This document shows positions 6,038-10,181 of a stretch of DNA of 10,181 nucleotides, in pieces. The stretch lies in NCBI GenBank assembly GCA_036510735.1, contig DATCDK010000051.1, positions 1-10,181 of the forward strand, read 5' to 3'. Position numbers and translations under genes: made by a program. Within the stretch, counting starts at the first letter, position 1, and each line of letters begins with the position of its first letter. The notes under the pieces were generated by a model, which was given only the letters and a program-made list of their open reading frames with translations, was not told the origin of the DNA and did no database searches. Source of the stretch: PALSA-607 sp036510735 (GTDB lineage: Bacteria > Actinomycetota > Actinomycetes > Acidothermales > Acidothermaceae).

Positions 6038-8128
6038 GTGATGGCGCAGGTCGAGACCGAGTTTCGGGAGTTCGTCGTCGGCTTTGCCGACCCGCTGACC
6101 CGGCTTGCATTTCTGCTGACAGCGGGCGCGTCGGGCGATCCGGCTGTGCTCAGCGCTGACGCCCTCGCGCGCGTGCGGCGGCAGTGGCGCGACGCCGAGG
6201 TGACCGGTGCTCCCGAGGCACTCGCCGTCGAAGCCTTGGTGTCCGGGCTTCCGCATCGCCGGCAATTCCACCTGCGCGGGCCCGCCGCGGCGGAGGAGCT
6301 GGAGGACGACAACGTCCTTGCCACGGCTGGCGCGGCGACCGTGAATCACGATGCGTTCCGGCGGCCGGCCGCAAGTGAGGAGGCCCCGGTCGACGGTTCG
6401 CCCGGTGTCGACGCCGATGGTGAAAGTGCGGTCGATGTCGACGTCCTCCATGACGCTGTCTGGAAGGCGTGGCTGGGTCTGAGTCCGCGCCAGCGGGTTC
6501 CGGTTGTGCTGGCGGATCCCTCGGTCGCGTCAAGGAGATTGGTCGGGATCGGCGTCCCCGAATCATTTGGTTCGCCGCGGCGGGTTGACCTCATCGCCTC
6601 GGGCGCTCTCGCGCAGCTGCGCACCACGCTCGCGGCCGACCCAAAGGTCGCTGCAACGGTCGGCAATCTGCAGGGCCGCTATTTTACGGACGCTCTCGCC
6701 GACACGTTGCGCGAACACGCGTCGGCGCCGTCGCGGGTCATCGATCCGTATCCCGCGGTGGTACGTCGGGCGCAACGCCTGGGGCGCCGAGCCGTCGTTG
6801 CGGTCGCCGCGGTTCTGGTGGTTGTTGCCACCGGATTCGTGGTTGCCGTGCAGGCATCGCAGCCGACGAAGGCAACGTCGGCAGCTGCGGCCGCGTCGGC
6901 GTCGCGAAGCAGTTCGCCCGCACTGATACAGACCGGACCACAGCCAACCTTTACCGGCGGTCTCTCCTCGCAAGGACCGTTTGCGCCGGTGGCGCGGCCT
7001 GCCGGGCCGGTGTTGGTCGTGCCTTGGTCGCCAAGGGGAACGGCGGCCAAAGACGCCGTCCTGATCTCGCGTCTGAAGTCCTACTTCACGACGGTGCACG
7101 CGGACGCCACCGGTCAGACTCAGGTGCTACTCGCTACCGATACATCGACGCTGCGGATCGCTTACGTGACCTCGAATTCGCGAAACGGCGTGATTCAGTC
7201 GTGGTTCTACGGTCCGGTCGGCTCCGACAACCTGGTCGAGGGCGCCACCAGCTACGGCGGCAGTCTGCTATCCGACAGCATCCTTGCGGACGGCTTGATC
7301 GACACCAACGGACATGAGCAGTTCGTCGTCATCGCGCCGCCCGACACGACGGGCATGCAAATCGCGGACTTCGACTTCGACGACCCGAGCGTGGGGACAG
7401 GGTTCACCGCGCTGCCCTACCAGAACGGCATCGCCGTGAAGGAGATGACGACTGGCGCGACGGCGGCCAGCTTCGTGATCGACGTGACCATCGGGTCGTC
7501 GACCTTCACGATCAAGGACGCGCCCGACATTCAGCTACGCCCGCAGTTCGTGGGCGCGGTCACGAGCGATGGGCCGCCGTCGGCGCCGCTGCCCACGCCA
7601 CCGGTCGAAAACGGTCACCCTGACGGGACATTGCTGACCGAGGCGCTGCAGGACGCGGCAGTCTGGGAGGGGTCGAACCCGATCGTTGCCGCCCGCCCGG
7701 TGGTTTTGTGGGCCGGTACCGACGCGGCGGGCACGAAGGTCGTGGTGCTGCGGGTGAAGACCAAGGCGTACGACTTGATGATCGTCGAATGGAGTGGCGG
7801 CGCACCCGGAGATCACGCCGAATACCTCGTCGACCCCGGCGCGCCCGACGTCCCAGTCGCGTTTGCCTATCGCTCGCTCGACGGGACGCGACTCGGCGTC
7901 ATCGCATCGAACGGCGCAGCAACGGTGGAGCTGGTCGGCGACGGCGCGACCTCGAAACCGCTCGCCTTCAGTTCGACGGGGTTCGCCAGCTTCCGCGTCC
8001 CGAGCCCGCCGGGCGACCCGAGCGACGATGGTGCTGGCGCGCTCGGGGTCGTCGCTCAGGTGCAACTGCTGGATTCCTCTGGACACCCGGTCGCTTCGCT
8101 CTCAGTACCGCCAACGCTCGGCGGGTAG
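6038..8128 (+). CDS. Membrane-anchored degenerate SigE-type sigma/anti-sigma-like fusion, copy 2
   Basis: This 696-residue paralog of the preceding gene has the same architecture. The region 2-like part is at 8-70 (EFREFVVGFADPLTRLAFLL ... RRQW ... EALAVEALVSGL). An acidic low-complexity linker spans about 80-133 and is longer than in copy 1. The region 4-like part is at 136-197 (WKAWLGLSPRQRVPVVL ...), and the juxtamembrane segment FTDALADTLREHASAP at 216-231 leads to basic residues near 243-251. One helix lies at about 252-271, followed by an Ala/Ser/Thr/Pro-rich stalk to about 325 and an exported domain to 696. Shared exported-domain blocks include GTAAK, QVLLxTDTSTxRIAYVT and SWFYGPVGS. 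It also contains no cysteine. Loss of the acidic core-binding residues and of a recognisable helix-turn-helix argues against ordinary promoter recognition. A role as a sensor or sequestering scaffold is speculative. It lies 12 bases after copy 1 and 11 bases before ilvD, so the cluster is probably cotranscribed. The start is GTG 6038 or ATG 6041. Confidence 0.85.
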   Translation: MMAQVETEFREFVVGFADPLTRLAFLLTAGASGDPAVLSADALARVRRQWRDAEVTGAPEALAVEALVSGLPHRRQFHLRGPAAAEELEDDNVLATAGAATVNHDAFRRPAASEEAPVDGSPGVDADGESAVDVDVLHDAVWKAWLGLSPRQRVPVVLADPSVASRRLVGIGVPESFGSPRRVDLIASGALAQLRTTLAADPKVAATVGNLQGRYFTDALADTLREHASAPSRVIDPYPAVVRRAQRLGRRAVVAVAAVLVVVATGFVVAVQASQPTKATSAAAAASASRSSSPALIQTGPQPTFTGGLSSQGPFAPVARPAGPVLVVPWSPRGTAAKDAVLISRLKSYFTTVHADATGQTQVLLATDTSTLRIAYVTSNSRNGVIQSWFYGPVGSDNLVEGATSYGGSLLSDSILADGLIDTNGHEQFVVIAPPDTTGMQIADFDFDDPSVGTGFTALPYQNGIAVKEMTTGATAASFVIDVTIGSSTFTIKDAPDIQLRPQFVGAVTSDGPPSAPLPTPPVENGHPDGTLLTEALQDAAVWEGSNPIVAARPVVLWAGTDAAGTKVVVLRVKTKAYDLMIVEWSGGAPGDHAEYLVDPGAPDVPVAFAYRSLDGTRLGVIASNGAATVELVGDGATSKPLAFSSTGFASFRVPSPPGDPSDDGAGALGVVAQVQLLDSSGHPVASLSVPPTLGG

Positions 8129-8131
8129 GGT
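8126..8131 (+). promoter_or_regulatory. Possible -10 element for ilvD overlapping the upstream stop codon
   Basis: TAGGGT fits TANNNT, ends eight bases before the ilvD ATG, and begins with the TAG stop of the preceding gene. It would give an almost leaderless ilvD transcript. There is no Shine-Dalgarno sequence in the expected position apart from the G-run in GGGTAGGG, and no clear -35 hexamer. Tentative. Confidence 0.3.
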
Positions 8132-8139
8132 TTCGCGTC

Positions 8140-9831
8140 ATGACGACGACACACGATCCGGACATCAAGCCACGTAGCCGCGTAGTCACGGACGGCCTGG
8201 AGGCCACCGCATCGCGCGGGATGCTGCGCGCGGTAGGGATGGGCGACGAAGACTGGGTCAAGCCGCAAATCGGTGTCGCCAGTTCGTGGAACGAGATCAC
8301 CCCCTGCAACTTGTCGCTCGACCGCTTGGCGAAGTCGGCGAAAGAGGGCGTGCACGCCGCTGGCGGCTATCCGCTCGAGTTCGGCACGATCTCGGTGTCC
8401 GACGGGATCTCGATGGGTCACGAGGGCATGCACTTCTCGCTGGTGTCGCGCGAGGTGATCGCTGACTCGGTCGAGACGGTCATGATGGCCGAGCGACTCG
8501 ACGGATCGGTGCTGCTCGCCGGCTGTGACAAGTCGTTGCCCGGCATGCTCATGGCGGCAGCGCGGCTCGACCTCGCTTCTGTGTTCCTCTACGCGGGCAC
8601 CACGCTGGCCGGCAAGATCGGCGACCGCGACAACATCACGATCATCGATGCGTTCGAAGCCGTGGGCGGTTGCGTGCGCGGCTTGGTCACCCGCGAAGAA
8701 GTCGACGCCATCGAGCGGGTGTTCTGTCAGGTCGAAGGCGCCTGCGCCGGCATGTACACCGCGAACACCATGGCCTGTGCCGCCGAGGCACTCGGAATGT
8801 CGCTGCCCGGATCCGCAGCGCCCCCTGCGCCGGACCGTCGGCGCGACGGTTTCGCGCGCGCCTCGGGGGAGGCAGTGGTTGGCCTGCTGCGTCAAGGAAT
8901 CACCGCCCGGCAGATCCTCACGAAGACGGCGTTCGATAACGCGATCGCGGTCGTCATGGCGCTCGGTGGCTCGACGAATGCCGTTCTGCACTTGCTCGCG
9001 ATCGCGCGTGAGGCCGGGGTTGACCTCGACCTCGACGACTTCAACCGCATCGGCGACCGGGTTCCGCACCTGGCCGACGTCAAGCCATTCGGCCGCTACG
9101 TCATGAGCGACGTCGATCACGTGGGCGGCGTTCCCGTTGTCATGAAGGCGCTGCTCGACGCCGGGCTCATCGACGGATCCGCACTCACCGTCACGGGCCG
9201 TACGGTCGCCGAGAACCTTGCGGAAGTGCGACCCGTCGACCCCGACGGCAAGGTCATTCACGCGATGAACGACCCGATCCACCGCACCGGAGGGCTGACG
9301 ATCCTGCGCGGATCGTTGGCGCCCGATGGCGCGGTGGTGAAGACCGCCGGTCTCGACCGCGCCGTGTTCGAGGGCACCGCGCGCGTGTTCGACGGCGAGC
9401 GGGCGGCAATGGACGCCGTCGAGAACGGTGCGCTGCAAGCTGGCGATGTCGTCGTGATCCGCAACGAAGGCCCGAAGGGTGGGCCGGGCATGCGCGAGAT
9501 GCTCGCGGTGACGGGCGCGATCAAGGGCGCCGGCCTTGGCAAGGACGTCTTGCTCCTGACCGACGGCCGGTTCTCCGGCGGGACGACCGGTCTCTGCATC
9601 GCGCACGTTGCACCCGAGGCCGTCGACGGTGGCCCGATCGCGTTCGTCCGCGACGGCGACGTGATCAAGCTCGACGTCGCCACCCGGACGCTCGATCTCG
9701 TGGTGGACGACGAGGAGCTGGCGAAGCGGCGGATCGGCTGGGAGCCGATGCCACCGAAGTACAAGACGGGTGTGCTGTCGAAGTACCGCAAGCTGGTCGG
9801 CTCCGCCGCCTACGGCGCCGTCTGCAGCTAG
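8140..9831 (+). CDS. ilvD: Dihydroxy-acid dehydratase
   Basis: This 563-residue cytoplasmic Fe-S enzyme dehydrates 2,3-dihydroxy-3-methylbutanoate and 2,3-dihydroxy-3-methylpentanoate to the 2-oxoacid precursors of valine/leucine and isoleucine. The three cysteines expected to hold the [2Fe-2S] cluster are visible: Cys56 in TPCN, Cys129 in GCDKSLPGM and Cys202 in EGACAGMYTANTM. The metal-site blocks SVSDGISMGHEGM (85-97), GCDK (128-131) and GGSTNAVLHLLAIA (276-289) are present, as are DPIHRTGGL and GRFSGGTTGL toward the C-terminus. The length is normal for the family and no frameshift is seen. The ATG at 8140 gives the typical short N-terminus before SRVVTDGLEATASRGMLRA; the in-frame extension upstream to 7708 overlaps the preceding gene and is rejected. 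The following ilvB-type attenuator completes the pathway context. The last 20 bases, including the stop, recur 53 bases downstream. Confidence 0.98.
   Translation: MTTTHDPDIKPRSRVVTDGLEATASRGMLRAVGMGDEDWVKPQIGVASSWNEITPCNLSLDRLAKSAKEGVHAAGGYPLEFGTISVSDGISMGHEGMHFSLVSREVIADSVETVMMAERLDGSVLLAGCDKSLPGMLMAAARLDLASVFLYAGTTLAGKIGDRDNITIIDAFEAVGGCVRGLVTREEVDAIERVFCQVEGACAGMYTANTMACAAEALGMSLPGSAAPPAPDRRRDGFARASGEAVVGLLRQGITARQILTKTAFDNAIAVVMALGGSTNAVLHLLAIAREAGVDLDLDDFNRIGDRVPHLADVKPFGRYVMSDVDHVGGVPVVMKALLDAGLIDGSALTVTGRTVAENLAEVRPVDPDGKVIHAMNDPIHRTGGLTILRGSLAPDGAVVKTAGLDRAVFEGTARVFDGERAAMDAVENGALQAGDVVVIRNEGPKGGPGMREMLAVTGAIKGAGLGKDVLLLTDGRFSGGTTGLCIAHVAPEAVDGGPIAFVRDGDVIKLDVATRTLDLVVDDEELAKRRIGWEPMPPKYKTGVLSKYRKLVGSAAYGAVCS
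9812..9831 (+). repeat. 20-bp perfect direct repeat, copy 1 (end of ilvD)
   Basis: ACGGCGCCGTCTGCAGCTAG encodes the last residues of ilvD and includes the TAG stop. It recurs without mismatch at 9865-9884. The flanking bases differ on both sides, so the identity stops at 20 bp. Confidence 0.9.
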
Positions 9832-9864
9832 GAGCGGAGCGACGGGCGGAAGACGGCCTTGGCA

Positions 9865-9884
9865 ACGGCGCCGTCTGCAGCTAG
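9865..9884 (+). repeat. 20-bp perfect direct repeat, copy 2 (3' of ilvD)
   Basis: This exact copy of 9812-9831 lies in noncoding sequence. The copies are offset by 53 bases, with 33 bases between them. A local duplication of the gene end, a target-site-like footprint of a lost insertion, or retained 3' sequence after replacement of the gene's tail are all possible. Confidence 0.9.
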
Positions 9885-9920
9885 CGCTACCCCCCACCCC
9901 TCGCCGTCCCTTCCGACCGC

Positions 9921-9958
9921 TGAAGTCCAGCGCACGCAAGAACGAGCGCGGGACTTCA
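9921..9958 (+). repeat. Inverted repeat/hairpin with TGAAGTCC arms
   Basis: TGAAGTCC (9921-9928) pairs with GGACTTCA (9951-9958). After one A/G mismatch, GCGC (9930-9933) pairs with GCGC (9946-9949), leaving a 12-base loop. No T-run follows. It may end the ilvD transcript in a U-poor way, or act as a DNA operator or RNA structure upstream of the ilvB-type promoter. Confidence 0.55.
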
Positions 9959-9986
9959 ACACTCCTCGGCGACGGGTGCCGGTTGG

Positions 9987-10039
9987 CGTCCAGGTAGTAG
10001 GAAGTCCTTGTATTTATAGGGTTTCCGGGCTGCTGGACG
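9987..10039 (+). repeat. Nested dyad around an AT-rich loop, upstream of the ilvB-type promoter
   Basis: Outer arms CGTCCAG (9987-9993) and CTGGACG (10033-10039) are perfectly complementary. Inside them, six bases on each side separate an inner stem, GGAAGTCC (10000-10007) with GGGTTTCC (10019-10026), which pairs fully if two G-U pairs are allowed. The 11-base loop TTGTATTTATA is strikingly AT-rich for this genome. The dyad ends 11 bases before the -35 element. It could be a regulator site or a folded RNA at the end of the ilvD transcript. Confidence 0.45.
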
Positions 10040-10050
10040 TCGCTTCGTGT

Positions 10051-10079
10051 TTGACATCTTTCGACCGGTAAGACAATCT
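10051..10079 (+). promoter_or_regulatory. Housekeeping-type promoter for the ilvB leader transcript
   Basis: A perfect -35 hexamer TTGACA (10051-10056) and a -10 hexamer CAATCT (10074-10079) are separated by 17 bases. The -10 keeps the important A at position 2 and T at position 6. The expected transcription start is at about 10085-10087, which coincides with the GTG of the leader peptide, so the leader mRNA is probably leaderless. Confidence 0.75.
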
Positions 10080-10086
10080 TGGACGC

Positions 10087-10125
10087 GTGCAGACCCTTCT
10101 TGTAGTAAGTGAGCGCGCAGGCTGA
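10087..10125 (+). CDS. ilv operon leader peptide (MQTLLVVSERAG)
   Basis: This is a 12-codon open frame from GTG to TGA. Codons 4-7 are CTT CTT GTA GTA, so translation must pass two leucine and two valine codons in a row, of types that are comparatively uncommon in this GC-rich sequence. A terminator hairpin follows 22 bases after the stop. This is the established design of amino-acid attenuators on branched-chain operons: a ribosome stalled for lack of charged Leu/Val tRNA would alter RNA folding and let transcription continue. No Shine-Dalgarno sequence is present; the promoter position implies leaderless translation. The regulated gene, most likely ilvB encoding the acetolactate synthase large subunit, would begin beyond the window. 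The peptide itself is not expected to have a function. Confidence 0.8.
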   Translation: MQTLLVVSERAG

Positions 10126-10147
10126 CCTCCAGGTCCGCTAGCGCGCC

Positions 10148-10181
10148 GCCCCTCTGTGCTTCACGGCACGAGGGGCTTTTT
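10148..10181 (+). terminator. Intrinsic terminator of the ilv attenuator
   Basis: GCCCCTC (10148-10154) pairs with GAGGGGC (10170-10176), and GTGC (10156-10159) pairs with GCAC (10166-10169). One T is bulged and the loop is six bases. At least five Ts follow directly and run to the window edge. Confidence 0.9.

Larger units (their letters stand above)
10087..10181 (+). promoter_or_regulatory. Branched-chain amino acid transcription attenuator (ilvB-type leader)
   Basis: The unit consists of the leader peptide, a small hairpin GACC-TCCA-GGTC (10124-10135), a GCGCGC/GCGCGC pairing (10113-10118 with 10141-10146) enclosing it, and the terminator hairpin at 10148-10176. A ribosome held at the Leu/Val codons would cover the first GCGCGC arm. 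I could not identify by eye an alternative antiterminator that clearly competes with the terminator stem, so that step of the mechanism is unresolved. Confidence 0.75.

Noticed and set aside
4121..8128. Reading the tandem genes as active, ordinary ECF sigma factors
   Set aside because: The acidic core-binding residues of region 2 and a recognisable helix-turn-helix in region 4 are missing, and each has a transmembrane helix plus a large exported domain.
7708..8139. N-terminal extension of ilvD by 144 codons
   Set aside because: It overlaps the previous gene, is Arg-rich out-of-frame translation, and IlvD proteins normally start close to the SRVVTDG-type motif.
8056..9939. Open frame of 627 codons on the - strand across ilvD
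   Set aside because: It is a mirror of the strongly supported ilvD gene, produced by high GC and few stop codons; its translation is Arg/Gly/His-rich and has no family features.
9859..10071. Short open frame of 70 codons after ilvD
   Set aside because: It runs through the repeat copy, both dyads and the promoter -35, has Arg/Pro/Ser-rich composition and no ribosome binding site.
1..10181. CRISPR array, tRNA, rRNA or insertion sequence
   Set aside because: No regularly spaced repeats, no cloverleaf with an acceptor end, no rRNA sequence and no transposase were found; the only exact repeat is the 20-bp pair at the end of ilvD.

Overview
This is a high-GC window with every recognisable gene on the + strand. 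The organism is almost certainly an actinomycete (Actinomycetota). The reasons are the strong G/C bias at third codon positions, the frequent GTG starts, several starts without a Shine-Dalgarno sequence, the PPGW/W-rich membrane protein and Cys-rich membrane protein types, and an ilv region with a short Leu/Val-codon attenuator. I cannot name the genus from the sequence alone.

Layout. Positions 2-1456 hold the 3' part of gatB (amidotransferase subunit B), whose 5' end lies outside the window. Two membrane proteins of unknown function follow: a Pro/Trp-rich four-helix protein (1485-2150) and a protein with a Cys/His-rich, probably metal-binding N-terminus and about five helices (2180-2974). 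After a gap of about 200 bases that contains a strong hairpin comes a D-2-hydroxyacid dehydrogenase family gene (3178-4113). Seven bases later begins a tandem pair of paralogous large proteins (4121-6025 and 6038-8128), followed 11 bases later by ilvD (8140-9831). The last 350 bases contain no long gene. They hold a 20-bp perfect direct repeat copied from the end of ilvD, nested inverted repeats sharing the core GAAGTCC, a clear promoter, a 12-codon leader peptide with consecutive Leu-Leu-Val-Val codons, and an intrinsic terminator. That end region reads as the attenuator of an ilvB (acetolactate synthase) operon starting just past the window.

How the genes fit together. gatB serves tRNA-dependent Gln/Asn synthesis. 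ilvD and the ilv attenuator belong to branched-chain amino acid synthesis. The tandem pair is the unusual part. Each protein appears to be a single-chain fusion of a decayed SigE-type (ECF-like) sigma factor, with remnants of regions 2 and 4, to an anti-sigma-like juxtamembrane segment, one transmembrane helix and a roughly 385-425-residue exported domain shared only by the two paralogs. Both proteins lack cysteine entirely. Their role is unknown; a membrane-tethered signalling or sequestration function is inference.
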